This document shows, one piece after another, positions 1 to 9,516 of a DNA stretch of 64,000 nucleotides. Source of the DNA: Prorocentrum cordatum (taxonomy: Eukaryota > Sar > Dinophyceae > Prorocentrales > Prorocentraceae). The DNA lies in the NCBI GenBank assembly GCA_963575745.1, contig CAUYUJ010012136.1:1-64000 (forward strand), read 5' to 3'. Made by a program: the position numbers and the translations under genes. Position 1 is the first letter of the stretch; the number at the start of each line of letters is the position of its first letter. Below the pieces are notes generated by a model. That model saw nothing but the letters and a program-made list of their open reading frames with translations, ran no database searches and was not told the origin of the DNA.

Positions 1-780
1 AGTGGGCACCCACTGTTGATTCCTATGGTGGCCGCAGCCCGTCAAGCGAACAGACGTGTAATCAATGTGACCGTGGCGCAAGCTCGAAAACATTGGCAGT
101 AATCAATTTGCGGTGTTTACTCAAGCACGTATCAAACATACACTGTGGCAACCCGCCTTGTTTCTGCCGATTACCCCCGAACCTCATTTTTGCATTAATG
201 GCGAGCACTAATAATGGCTGTTCTTGTTTGTGACCTTCAAGTGCCACGGTTCAGACTTCTTCATGCCGCCAGTTCCCCTTCTCGCACACAATAGTTTTGA
301 GCCACCTTCTGAAATCAATTGCGCTGGGGATGTCAGTTTACAGTGTGCAACGGATGTGGCGTTCTACATGACACGCACGCGGCGGAACAAAGTATACATT
401 GAGGCTTGGCGATGGCAGCTTCTTCACCTTGTGCAAACGTATGTTGACGCATGATTGCTTCACGATTGATTCACATCCCCGCCCCCATTGGGAACCAGCC
501 ATGCCCAGTGAGAATCGGTTGCGTTTGTGAGTGTGTTTTCGTGAAAATGTCCAGTGATTGCTAGCGCCCGAGTGTCCGTCTAACGCTCTCCCAATATACA
601 GCGGCATGCGCATCTCCTACCAGCAGGAACACACAATTTGTTGATCTGTCTTGTTTGGCTTAATGGTCATCGTAGGCTTGCACAGAGTGGTGAATTGCCA
701 GACACAGCACACCCAGATACCACAGCGACAGAGGAGATGCGGTTTCTGTTCTTGCTCCGTTTATCTGCGAAGGCAAAGAC
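1..780. other. No recognisable gene
   Basis: This stretch has more balanced base composition than the rest of the window. It contains only short open frames on both strands with no recognisable motif, and no tandem repeat stands out. It may be intergenic or intronic. Confidence 0.5.
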
Positions 781-957
781 GAACCATTGTTAATTAAGAC
801 AAGAACATCCGAGTGTGCCATGCCTGTATGTTCTGTCCGAGTGCCACGTCAGCGTGCTCAGTCGGCGAAGCCAGTGTTGATTCAGCGGAGTGCCCGGGCA
901 TGTGTGTCTTGCACAGTATCTCTGCGGCGCCCTGTGTGCAGCGAGCGCTGAGTGGAG

Positions 958-1068
958 CGTCGTCTCCTGGTGCCCCTCCGCAGCGAGCGGCCCCGGGAGG
1001 ACCTCATCGAGGAGTGGCGGCAGCGGGACGAGATGCTGCAGCGGGCGCAGGAGGAGCCGGATGCCTGA
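958..1068 (+). CDS. Possible short terminal exon, charged helix
   Basis: One frame reads as a compact charged helix (RRLLVPLRSERPREDLIEEW, then RQRDEMLQRAQEEPDA and a stop). An AG that could serve as a 3' splice site sits immediately upstream at 956-957, and the frame is closed by a TGA a few codons before it, so the segment can only be coding if it is an exon. Nothing matches a family I recognise. The composition (Arg/Glu-rich, codon-like spacing) is the only support, and chance in GC-rich DNA is a real alternative. Confidence 0.2.
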   Translation, partial: RRLLVPLRSERPREDLIEEWRQRDEMLQRAQEEPDA

Positions 1069-1190
1069 GTAGGCCCCGAGGCCGTGCTGGCAGCCGCCGC
1101 CGCGCCGGCGGCGAGGAGAGGCGCATGAGGGCGCCCGCGCGGGGGGGGGGCGAACACCGGCGCGCAGTCGAGGCGACCTCTTCGGGGGCG

Positions 1191-1486
1191 TCGGGGGCGG
1201 CAAAGAGGAGGGTGAGGACTGGGGGCGGGCGTATGACACGGCCTCGGAGGAGGAAAGGGAATCCATATTTCTGTCGTTCCCTCGTTTTCGCCCTCTTGGG
1301 CCTCCTGGGAGGCCCTCGTCGCCACGGCTGGGTTCGCCTCGACATGCTGGTCAGAGCGCACCCGGGAGAGGCCCTGGGAGCAGCGGTATCGGTACCTTGC
1401 TGCCCCCCTAGGGGGCGCGTGGATGACACGGCCGAGGCCGGGAGACCTCCCGAGTCTCATGCCCCCCTCTTCTGCTTTCGACGCCT
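1191..1486. repeat. TIR element remnant (GGCGGCAAAGAGG ends)
   Basis: The left end reads GGCGGCAAAGAGGAGGGTGA and the right end, reverse complemented, starts GGCGTCGAAAGCAGAAGAGG followed by a run of G. The same end sequence occurs at 16662-16881, where both ends are better preserved. A copy of another repeat (1285-1396) lies inside it. Confidence 0.4.
1285..1396 (+). repeat. Dispersed ~110-bp repeat ending GGTATCGGTACC, copy 1
   Basis: The segment runs from CTTGGGCCTCCTGGGAGGCC through CGTCGCCACGGCTGG to a GGTATCGGTACC end. Similar copies lie at 3577-3640 (partial), 49741-49850, 57188-57296 (minus) and 58221-58338. When read in the plus frame it gives a recurrent peptide of the type LGLLGGPRRH..WVRLD, which explains several spurious open frames in the window. 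Confidence 0.75.
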
Positions 1487-2102
1487 TCCCTGGCCTGCGC
1501 CCGCGCACACGTGCCTCAGGCCAGGATGCGCCGCCCCCCCCGGCCCCACCCCCCGTTTCTTGAGGCGACGAGGCCGCACGCGCGCTGTGCACCTCCCATT
1601 TCCCGCCGGAGGGGGAGCTGGGAAGCCCTCTCTCCGGCGGCGGCGGAGGCTGCCACAGTGTGCCAGCCGCCGGGGGAGTGCCTTTCCTCGGCCCCCTCCC
1701 ATGCCCCTCCCGGTGCTCGTTTCGATGCCGCCGATTCGCTTCGATTGGATTCCGATGGCTTCCGATGCCGACGCGATCCGATTTCAGAGTCCGATCTGGA
1801 TCTGGTTTCTCGACGGAGGCCTGCCAGCCTGCCGAGTTCCGCCGACTCGACTCCTCCCGACGTGGCTGCCGATGTCTCCCTGGAATCCGCGCGGACCTCC
1901 CCCGAGTTCCGACTCTGCTAAGACATATGCGCCATCGTGAACAATCGCGACCCGAGCCCTGGACCCCATCATCCTGCGGCATTTCTCGGGGGCGAAGTAA
2001 GGACGTATGCGTACATGAATTCACGCTGGTTCCGAGAGTGCGCATTGCCCGAGTCTTCGTATCACGCGGCCAGTGTCGCGGATCGAGGGGCCGTGCTCAT
2101 GT

Positions 2103-2166
2103 ACATAGCTGGGCGCGTACGTCCTTCGTGGGCTCCCTAATCTCTGAGCCGCATCGGTGCGTACGG
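2103..2166 (+). repeat. 64-bp direct repeat, left copy
   Basis: The 64 bp here recur at 2363-2426 with about three mismatches. The two copies bracket a 188-bp TIR element exactly, so the arrangement is flank, element, flank. Confidence 0.85.
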
Positions 2167-2170
2167 TTAA

Positions 2171-2358
2171 GTCGGACCTGTCCCCCTACAGGGGGATTTT
2201 CGACGAAAACTAAAAAAACTACCCCAACAATATTCCCAAAATAGTCCAAACATTGTTTGGGAGCTATTTTTTGAGCATATGTTTTGCCTTTTTGGGGTAT
2301 TGTTTGGGTATTTTGGTATTGTTCGTAGAAAATCCCCCTGTAGGGGGACACGCCCGAC
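2171..2358. mobile_element. Short TIR element, family M1, copy 1
   Basis: The ends are inverted copies about 38 bp long: GTCGGACCTGTCCCCCTACA continuing to GGGGGATTTTCGACG on the left, and its complement closing in CCCCCTGTAGGGGGACACGC on the right. The 110-bp interior is A/T-rich, unlike its surroundings, and has no open frame. Size, long TIRs and lack of coding capacity fit a non-autonomous (MITE-like) DNA element; no transposase for it is in the window. Confidence 0.85.
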
Positions 2359-2362
2359 ATAA

Positions 2363-2426
2363 ACATAGCTGGGCGCGTACGTCCTTTGTGGGCTCCCTAA
2401 TCTCTGAGCCGCATCGATGCGTGCGG
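2363..2426 (+). repeat. 64-bp direct repeat, right copy
   Basis: This is the second copy of the segment at 2103-2166, offset by 260 bp. It is too long for an ordinary target-site duplication. Confidence 0.85.
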
Positions 2427-2582
2427 TGCTCCCGGGGCCCCAAGCTGGGCGAAAGCGCCGCCGACCCGCTTCACTTCGATCGCCGATGCGACTCGTCGTT
2501 TCGACCCGGGGCTCTCCTGCCTCGGCGCACCCCAGGGGGGGGTGGCTCTGGCCTGCAGTCGGGCATATCCCCCTACAGTTAT

Positions 2583-2769
2583 GTCGGGCGTGTCCCCCTA
2601 CAGGGGGATTTTCGACGAAAAATTAGAAATACCCCCCAAATAGTCCAAACATATTTTTAAAAATGCTCAAAAATTAGTCCCCAGATCATTTTTGGATTAT
2701 GTTTGGATTAGTTGTGTGTTTTCTCTTATTTTCGTTAAAGAAATCCCCCTGTAGGGGGACAGGCCCGAC
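2583..2769. mobile_element. Short TIR element, family M1, copy 2
   Basis: Its length (187 bp) is almost identical to copy 1, with the same ends (GTCGGGCGTGTCCCCCTACA on the left; CCCCCTGTAGGGGGACAGGC then CCGAC on the right). The A/T-rich interior shares an ATAGTCCAAACAT block with copy 1. A partial extra left end (GTCGGGCATATCCCCCTACA) sits at 2558-2578, suggesting insertion into or next to an older copy. Confidence 0.85.
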
Positions 2770-2915
2770 TTAGTTCTACAGGGGGAATCTTAAAACTTAG
2801 TTTGAAAAGATAGCCTGGGGACGATTTTTGTTGAGTATGTCTTGACTCTTGTCACGTGTTATCTGTATATGATTTATTCTTCGCCAGAACCCGCCTGTAG
2901 GGGGACATGCCCGAC
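2767..2915. mobile_element. Short TIR element, family M1, copy 3 (shorter form)
   Basis: A 149-bp member directly abuts copy 2. The left end is eroded (TTCTACAGGGGGAATCTT); the right end is good (GCCTGTAGGGGGACATGC then CCGAC). The 149-bp length equals that of the distant copy at 56695-56843, so a short subfamily seems to exist. Confidence 0.7.
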
Positions 2916-3294
2916 CTGAACCTAGCACATTTGCATCTGGCACCCGGCACTTGCTCGTTTTGGGGCCAATTGGCCTCGACGTAGCGAGGCCGGGAACCGA
3001 TGAGGACCTGCTCTCCCTGGAGAAGCCTCGGCGAAAGCTTCCGCAAGATATCGCTTTCTCTTCGATCCGTCTTGGGCACTGCCGGGGCCGTCGGGGCCAT
3101 AGGGGCCTGGCGGCTCTGGCCGAGTCCTCCCCCCGTCGGCGGCGGCGGAAGAGGCACGCGGCCGCTCTCCGGAGCCTTCCGCGCGGCGAGGCCCTGAGAG
3201 GCGAGGCCGCGCGGCGTCGTGCACGGTGCGGAGTCCTGTTTGGGGCGGGTTTCCCCGAGCAGCTTGCTTGTGAGTCAGGGTAGGAAGAGGTACA

Positions 3295-3362
3295 CTCCTC
3301 CCTCCTCCCTCCTCCTCCCTCCTCCTCCTCCTCCTCCTCCTCCGCCTCCTCCTCCTCCTCTT
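3295..3362 (+). repeat. (CCT)n tract
   Basis: A polypyrimidine trinucleotide run with few interruptions. Confidence 0.9.
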
Positions 3363-3576
3363 TCGCCCCTGTGGGCCTCCTGGGAGGTCCACATGGTTCA
3401 TTCCCAATTATTTGAAAGTTCTTTGATTTTCTGGGGGGCGGCCAAGGTCCTTTCATTTCTAATTGTTCTGTCCTGGGCCTCTTCCTGGCCACTAGGGGGC
3501 CAGGAGCAATTAGAAACGAGCACAATTAGAAACGAGCACGATTAGAAATGAACGACGTGTACGTATCTGGAATCCA

Positions 3577-3640
3577 TACCGCTGGATCCGCCTCGACATC
3601 CTGGTCAGAGCGCACCCCGGGAGAGGTCCGGGGGGTCCCC
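3577..3640 (+). repeat. Dispersed ~110-bp repeat, partial copy 2
   Basis: Contains ATACCGCTGGATCCGCCTCG and the CTGGTCAGAGCGCACCCCGG block of the family at 1285-1396, but not the outer GGTACC end. Confidence 0.6.
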
Positions 3641-4077
3641 GCCATGGGGTGCGGAGTCCTGGCGCGGATTTCGGAGTTCTGCCTGTGAGGGTTCTGCCAG
3701 GAAGCTGGATGCACACGACGCGGCTGGCCTGGGCGGGAGCTGGATGCACATGTGGCCGCACGTCTTTTCAGCGCCCGGTTCTCGAGTGGCCAAGCACGGG
3801 ATGCTCCACGTGTGCGTCCAGTGGCCTCCGCATGTTCCCCATCTGATTCCAGGCATGTGTTTTTCCGGCTTCCTGGTGTACGCTGTTTCCGATGCCCTGT
3901 GAGGCATGCGGGGCCCCTAGCTGGCATCAGGGGGAACCGTTGTCCCACACTGGTTGCCTCTTTACTGGGGGAACGGGCCCGGATTCGGGCGACGTCAATT
4001 GACCACCACACTGACCCTGGCCGGGCCCAGCCTGGGCCTGGGATCGGCGAGAGGAGAATCAGGAGGAGGATCCGGAG

Positions 4078-4312
4078 TGAGGAGAGGAGGAGGAGGAGGA
4101 GGAGGAGGAGAAGGAGGAGGAGGATGCAAGAGGAGGAGGAGGAGGAGGAGGGAGGAGAAGGAGGAGGAGGAGGGGAGGAGGAGGGCGGAGGAGGAGGAGG
4201 AGGAGGAGGAGGAGGAGGAGGAGGCAGGAGCCGAGGAGGGGATGCAGGAGGAGGAGGAGGAGGAGGAGGAGGAAGCGGAGGAACGGAGGAGGAGGAGGAG
4301 GAGGAGGAGGAG
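4078..4312 (+). repeat. (GGA)n array
   Basis: About 235 bp of GGA units with scattered GAT/GCA interruptions. The minus strand is therefore a long polypyrimidine tract lying downstream of the Cys-rich minus-strand coding segments. Confidence 0.95.
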
Positions 4313-4433
4313 CTTTTTCCCGAGCTCTTTCGAGCCGCCACGTCGTGGCACGCCCGCGTGGGCGCGCGGTCGGCGCGCGCGCGCGAGTCAGCGCTGTCCC
4401 CAGCGCCGCTCGGCCCACCTCGGCCCCCTCCTC

Positions 4434-4937
4434 TCAGGCGGCTCCGCGGCCGTGCCCTTCTGCTGCGGGGCGGGGAGGACCACCTCTTCTGCCATCAGCT
4501 CCGTGTCGCGTGGTCCTCTGGTCCCGCCTCGCGAGCCGCTCTCCTCCGTCCAGCAGCCGACGGAGCTCGCCCAGCGCCAAGAGCGGGCCGACGGCCGCCG
4601 CTCTGGTCGGCCTGGCCTCGGGCGGCGGGCGAGCAGCTCTCCTCCTCTCCGCCTCCAGCAGCGCTCGCGAGGCCTCGCGTTGCGCTGCCTCCTCCTCAGC
4701 CGTGTCCTCTGCGGCTGCTGGGTGCGCTGGAGTCGGTGCTGGCGTCGGTGCTGGAGCGGCAGCGGCAGTCGCGTCCAGAAGCCTCCTCACTACTGGTTCC
4801 TCGTCTCTGCGTCGTTCGCTTTCTGACCTCTCGGGTCTCCTCTCTGGGGAGGGGTCAGGCTCGGCGGCGCCTCGCGTCCTCGCTGCAGCCTCCTCCTTCT
4901 CCGCGCCCTGCGCCTGGCCAGCTCGGCCCTCTCCCCA
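4434..4937 (-). CDS. Glu/Ala-rich coding-like segment, downstream of the Cys-rich exon
   Basis: This minus-strand frame is open from a TAA at 4938-4940 to 4434. It encodes a charged, low-complexity but protein-like stretch: an E/R-rich part (AEKEEAAARTRGAAEPDPSP), a Pro/Ala linker, then a helix-forming part (AEEEAAQREASRALLEAERR). It lies in a different frame from the Cys-rich segment at 5010-5564, so joining them would need an intron or a frameshift. Known families: none recognised. It is likely part of the same gene because strand and order agree, but that is inference; GC-rich DNA also gives long chance frames. Confidence 0.35.
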   Translation of the reverse strand, partial: WGEGRAGQAQGAEKEEAAARTRGAAEPDPSPERRPERSESERRRDEEPVVRRLLDATAAAAPAPTPAPTPAHPAAAEDTAEEEAAQREASRALLEAERRRAARPPPEARPTRAAAVGPLLALGELRRLLDGGERLARRDQRTTRHGADGRRGGPPRPAAEGHGRGAA

Positions 4938-5009
4938 TTATCCCGCCTCGCGGGGCCCCTGGCCACACCTGGGGCGTTCAGAGGTGGGGGAAGGCCTGGC
5001 TCGCCTGCC

Positions 5010-5564
5010 TCAGCCTCTGCCTCTGCACTCGCAGCGTCGCCTCGGCACTTCACCCGCAAGCGACGGGGTGGCTCTTCCTGTTTGTTCCGCCAGGAAGCAC
5101 CACTTGTGCCCCCCCGCCGCGTCGACCTCCGTGCTCTGGCTGCTGCTGGCCGCCTCCTGCTCCTCTGCTTGGGGCTCCTCCTCGGTGCTGTCCTCGGCGG
5201 GCATGTCGCAAGTGCCTCTCTCGCAGACCGCTTGCTTCAGCCAGCACTGGAGCCTGTAGTGCCCGCTGTCGCACGCCGTGTGTCCGCAGCAGGGCTCCTG
5301 CAGCTCCTTGGCGATCAGCTCTGTGGTGGCGCCTCCGCAGTTCTCGCAGAACCATCGGTTGTGCCTCCTGAGCCGCCTCAGCTTGTGCGTGGGGTGCGAC
5401 TCGACTCCGTACTTTGTGACCGTGAGTGCCGTCGGGGGCGGAGGTCCGCTGCAGGTCTGCGTCAGCCATCCATGTATGGTCTTCGCCGTGGCAGTGCTGC
5501 TGACCGACTCCCAGCAGCAGAGGCATGTCCAGCCTGTGCCCCGACGGTCCCGCTTCAAGACGTG
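5010..5564 (-). CDS. Cys-rich zinc-ribbon-like protein, internal exon
   Basis: The minus-strand frame has no usable ATG near its 5' end and is preceded by a textbook 3' splice site: a (CCT)n run, then TTCACAG ending at 5565, with the exon starting HVLKRDRRG. Counting from codon 5558, Cys residues fall in clusters (12, 14, 15; 36; 71, 74; 90, 91; 96; 105; 112; 117), with HPTHKLRRLRRHNRWFCENC at about residues 55-74 looking like a zinc ribbon with a His-rich lead. Similar WFCxxCG segments occur in dinoflagellate proteins, often of unknown role or next to retroelements. An acidic Glu/Ser tail follows. The frame runs to a stop at 5010. I infer zinc binding; no reaction can be assigned. Pseudogene status cannot be excluded since downstream frames shift. 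Confidence 0.55.
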   Translation of the reverse strand, partial: HVLKRDRRGTGWTCLCCWESVSSTATAKTIHGWLTQTCSGPPPPTALTVTKYGVESHPTHKLRRLRRHNRWFCENCGGATTELIAKELQEPCCGHTACDSGHYRLQCWLKQAVCERGTCDMPAEDSTEEEPQAEEQEAASSSQSTEVDAAGGHKWCFLAEQTGRATPSLAGEVPRRRCECRGRG

Positions 5565-5573
5565 CTGTGAAGC

Positions 5574-5822
5574 GGGAGGAGGAGGAGGAGGAGGTGGAGG
5601 AGGAGGAGGAGGAGGCGGAGGATGGAGGAGGAGGAGGAGGAGGAGGAGGAGGAGGAGGAGGAGGAGGAGGAGGAGGAGGAGAGGAGGAGGAGGAGGAGGA
5701 GGAGGGAGGAGGAGGAGGCGAAGGATTAATGCAACGTTTGGACGACCTTTCTGGAGGAGGAGGAGGAGGAGGAGGGAGGAGGAGGAGGCGAAGGATTAAT
5801 GCAACGTTTGGACGACCTTTCT
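5574..5822 (+). repeat. (GGA)n array with a 70-bp tandem duplication
   Basis: GGA units run to about 5718. The last part, GGA units plus AAGGATTAATGCAACGTTTG and GACGACCTTTCTG, is duplicated in tandem with a 70-bp period (AAGGATTAAT at 5721 and 5791). On the minus strand the CCT tract provides the polypyrimidine stretch before the exon at 5564. Confidence 0.95.
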
Positions 5823-6236
5823 GCCCGTCAGGACTCAGGACTCAGGAGGAGGAGGAGGAAGAGAATTTGTTTTCCTCACACGCGTTTGCTTACAAGACCG
5901 TCTGGCGTGTTGTCGCTGGCACAAGCGAAAACTGCTGTGAGATGAGGATGCTTCTGTTCAGCTGGATGTTGGCTGTTAGCCGAGGTGGCTCGGAAGATTA
6001 GATGTCCCTCGAAGTTGCGATGCAAATCGTCAGATACAGTCCAAAGACTTCAGTTTGGTGCGGGTGCAGCTGCCGGACAAACCGGACTTAAGAGGGAGTA
6101 GCGCCAGCCCAGAAGGCAGGGCAAGAAGAAACAGCGAAGCCGGTGAGTCGACAAAGAGGGGGGAAGGGGCAAGAGGGGGGGAGCCCAGTCGGCGGGGAAG
6201 TTGGGAGGGCGACGAGTACCTCGCCCGACGGTTCAG

Positions 6237-6718
6237 CTATGGACTGGGCTCCAAGAAAGGAGCCCGATTCCTGCTGCAGTAGTGCCTGCTGGCATCTGGG
6301 GCAATCCCCGCATCTACCAACGCAAGGACCGCATTGCATATGCCGTCTGCGTGGGCATTGGACTCACGGGGTACACATGGCACACTTCCATTGCGTCCAC
6401 GCCGGGTATAGACCGCAGAGTCGACAGAAGCTCCGAACCTTGTTCGTTGGCTGCTTTCAGATCTGCCGACAGGCACCGCCACTCACAAGAGAGCTGCCGC
6501 GCGACAAGCAGAGAGTCCACTTGGAACAGCACGCGTCGCGCGGGGTGCTGTAGCGCGTGGCGGACTGCAAGGTGGACCCCAGCATATTCCGCAGAATTGT
6601 TTGTGGCGTCACCTAGAAAACTGCCGCATGAGGCAGCGACGCGCCGCGTGCCCACCTGGCAACGCACGCAGCCGCAGGATGAAGCGCGACCGCCTGCACC
6701 ACCTTGACCTCTGTCGGG
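6237..6718 (-). pseudogene. RNase H type 1 domain, frameshifted
   Basis: Two minus-strand frames together give an RNase H fold. The first (6718 to about 6375) contains GQGGAGGRASSCGCVRCQVG, then LGDATNNSAEYAGVHLAVRH, which carries the second catalytic acidic residue (Glu of SAEY), and LFQVDSLLVARQL, which carries the third (Asp of VDS). The second frame (6482-6237) continues with VPRESNAHADGICNAVLAL, the C-terminal motif with the last catalytic Asp. The switch falls at about 6370-6378; dropping two bases there would give an ordinary HVPRESN reading, so a 2-base insertion or a minute splice event is implied. The first catalytic Asp (DGG region) is not visible: upstream is a stop, then a C/T-rich tract ending in ACAG at 6709-6712, which could be a 3' splice site. 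Such domains occur both in retroelements and as host genes; which applies here is undecided. Confidence 0.7.
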
Positions 6719-7077
6719 TCAGACGAAAGGGGGGGATTGGGAAAGGGGGGACTACGAAATCTGCTGCATGCAGCTAGTTTCGGCCCCACCGAGGGGCCCA
6801 TTCCTCGATACATAGCCGCCTCCGGCGCCAGGAGGCGCCGGGAAAATCAGCTACGTGAGCTGATTCTCAAACCCACCCTTTGCTATCCCCCCTTTCGCCC
6901 GGCCCGACTTTGGCTGCGCCATCGGAGGCATAAGTGGCCCAGCCCTCACGGATGGTTGGCAGCTGGCGGGCGCGCATGGTACGTCGTTCAACTCGTGACG
7001 TGTTTGTCGAGCTGCCCATTATCCACGGGTCGTCAGAGAGACGGCGCGCGTGTGTAAACATATCTCCCATGCAATGA

Positions 7078-7292
7078 ACGGAGGAGGAGGAGGAGGAGGA
7101 GGAGGAGGAGGAGGAGGAGGGAGCAGGAAGCAGGAGGGTGAGGAGGAGGAGGAGGAGAGGAGGAGGAGAAGGAGGAGAGGAGCAGCAGAGGGGTGAGAGG
7201 AGCAGGAGGAGGACGAGGAGGAGGAGGAGGCAGGAGGAGGAGGGGGAGGACGAGGATGAGGAGGAGGACGAGCAGGAGGAGGGAGGGAGCGA
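7078..7292 (+). repeat. (GGA)n array
   Basis: GGA/GCA-type units followed by an 18-bp run of G at about 7299-7316. Confidence 0.95.
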
Positions 7293-7414
7293 GGCCTCGG
7301 GGGGGGGGGGGGGGGGCGGCGCGGGCCCAACCCCCAGCCTCTCGCCGGCCCCCCCCCCCCCGCGCTGGGCGAGGGCCGCCGCCGCTCCGCGCCGAGCGGA
7401 CGGAGGGCGATCTC

Positions 7415-7417
<3 letters not shown>

Positions 7418-7469
<52 letters not shown>

Positions 7470-7503
7470 CACGACGAGGGCGACGACGACGAGGGCGACG
7501 ACG

Positions 7504-7534
<31 letters not shown>

Positions 7535-7574
7535 GGGCGACGAGGGCGACGACGACGACGAAGGCGAAGACGAA

Positions 7575-7638
<64 letters not shown>

Positions 7639-7641
7639 ACG

Positions 7642-7681
<40 letters not shown>

Positions 7682-7712
7682 GGGCGACGAGGGCGACGAG
7701 GGCGACGACAAG
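7418..7712 (+). repeat. (GAC)n array
   Basis: About 295 bp of GAC units with regularly spaced GGC interruptions. It is open in several frames (poly-Thr, poly-Asp, poly-Val/Ser on the other strand), which is an artefact of the repeat. Confidence 0.95.
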
Positions 7713-8061
7713 CGACGACGAGGTCCACGAGGGCGATGACGACGACAAACGGGCTGCGGATGACGGACGAGGGACGCCGGACGCCGCACGATGGATGGAC
7801 GGCGGACGACGACGGACGACGACGGCTGGCGACGGCCAGTGACGGCGACGATGGCGACGGCGATGGTGGCAACGGGCGGCGACGGTGACTCGGGCGGGCT
7901 CAGGACAGGGATTAACCCCTCCACGCAGGGCGTGCCAGAACGCTCCCAGAGCGCTCTGGAGCAGACGCGTCGCCCGATAGATCCTCCAGAGCCACCGGAT
8001 TCCAGCTACCTCCCAGTCACCCTGGTCCGCTTTTGCGCCTGTCCTGGCCTCGTCTTAGCGT

Positions 8062-8281
8062 GGCGGCGCGCCCAGGGGCAAGTGCGCGGGGGGTTGCGGG
8101 AGAGGAGGAGGAGGAAGAGGAGGAGGAGGAGGAGGGGCAGGCCTTCTCGGGATGCCCCTGCGCCGTCTGAGAAGTTTCCTGCGTCATCGGGAACGGCTTC
8201 GAAAACTTCTCAGAAGGCTGGAGGCCTTCTGAGCATTCTGAGAAGGCCCGCCACCTCTCACTTCCCACCCGGTCGCGCCGC
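8062..8281. mobile_element. Short TIR element, family M2, copy A
   Basis: Left end GGCGGCGCGCCCAGG with a GGGGCAGGCCTTCTCGGG block; right end GAGAAGGCCCGCCACCTCTC then CTTCCCACCCGGTCGCGCCG. A (GGA)n run has expanded inside the left arm. The interior holds GGCTTCGAAAACTTCTCAGA-type palindromic pieces. Other copies are at 17524, 23351, 32580 and 32911. Confidence 0.7.
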
Positions 8282-8991
8282 TTACCAGTGGCGGCGACGG
8301 CGGCGACGGACGACGGAGGACGACGGATGAAGTCATCGACGGTTGCGCCCGATACACCTCCCAGAACCGCCCCATCCGAAAGATCTCCAGCTTGCTCCGG
8401 ACCGACTGTGCGGGTTTTGGCTTCGTCGTAGAGGTGTTGGACACCCTCTGGGCCATAACGCGCGTTATGCCCCCCCATCTCCCCCCGCATAACGTAACGC
8501 CCCCCACAGTGCGACCCCGGCACTGCCGCAGTGCGTCCGGCACCACAGTCTGTCACGGTGGGGGACGAGAGCGTTGCGTTATGCCCCTTCCCCGTCCCCC
8601 CCATAACGCCCGTTACCGCCGCGAATTGCAGACGTCGAAGGCCTCGAGCTTGACACAAACACCATTATCGGCGGTGTGCCTCCGCCGAGGGAAGATGCTC
8701 TCAATTTCGGTGATGGTGGTAATATTCGGGCTTCTAGGTGGCAGACGTATTACCACCAACACCGAAGTCTAGGACCATCTTCTCCCAGTGGAGGCAACCC
8801 CGTGTGGTGGTGTTGGTGATCACTTCGAGGCCTCCAAAAAAGATGCTCGCGATGGCGGCGAGGACGACAACGGACGGCGGACGACGGATGGCGACGTTGA
8901 CGCCGGCGGGCGCGGGTAAGGCCGCGCCCGCGCCCCCCGAGCGCCACGCGGGGTGCGCCTGCGAGCGCCGGGTGGGAGGGCGCCCCCCGCC

Positions 8992-9049
<58 letters not shown>

Positions 9050-9050
9050 A
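8992..9050 (+). repeat. (GAC)n tract
   Basis: Perfect trinucleotide run of about 58 bp. Confidence 0.97.
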
Positions 9051-9309
9051 GCTATGCATCGACTTCGGTAACACGTGAGAGAGACCTCGTCCACCTCCGC
9101 CTCCTCCTCGGGGAAATGTAAGACTCGAGTGCGCCAGATTTGGGTTGGCCCACGCTTTTCGACGAGCCCGCCCCAGATTTTGGCGGTCCAGTTTTCGCGT
9201 GATGTCTGCGACGGAAGCTCGCGTCAAATTTCATATTGGGTCTCGTCATTTCCTGACGGCCCCGTCAGGCCAACCCGAGTCCCCCTAACCCGAGTCTTAC
9301 GTCTCCCCG

Positions 9310-9373
9310 ATCCTCCTCGCCCTCCTCCTCATCCTCCTCCTTTTCCTCCTCCTCCTCCTCCTCCTTCTCCTCC
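9310..9373 (+). promoter_or_regulatory. Polypyrimidine (CCT)n tract before the spliced-leader relic
   Basis: A nearly pure C/T tract ends directly at the relic leader. In dinoflagellates trans-splicing acceptors follow such tracts, so this may be the branch/pyrimidine region for the gene downstream, with the acceptor AG inside the relic. The role is inferred from position. Confidence 0.5.
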
Positions 9374-9422
9374 TCCGTAGCCATTGTGGCGCAAGACGGC
9401 TTCTTTTGACCTGCGGCTCAAG
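9374..9422 (+). other. Relic of the dinoflagellate spliced leader
   Basis: Bases 9374-9395 match the 22-nt dinoflagellate spliced leader at 20 of 22 positions; the differences are T to G at leader positions 13 and 18. A second, partial piece (GGCTCAAG, exactly the last eight leader bases) lies at 9415-9422. Known biology: leaders are added to mRNAs by trans-splicing and are not normally present at gene loci; genomic relics mark mRNAs that were copied back into DNA. The intronless frame 95 bp downstream fits that history, and the two pieces suggest two rounds. Confidence 0.85.
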
Positions 9423-9516
9423 CGAGCTTAGCGCATGTTTTGATTGTCTCTTGTACTGTTTATTCTCTTCGCGGGCGTTTGTAGATTGGTCTGCATTGGT
9501 TCTTTCTCTGGCACGG

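Noticed and set aside
813-1940. A 375-codon plus frame and an overlapping 387-codon minus frame
   Set aside because: Equally long frames on both strands in GC-rich DNA that contains dispersed repeats; only the short piece at 958-1068 looks protein-like.
7138-7872. Long frames of poly-Thr, poly-Ser, poly-Val or Arg over the GGA and GAC arrays
   Set aside because: They are open only because a trinucleotide repeat has no stop; no non-repetitive coding sequence adjoins.
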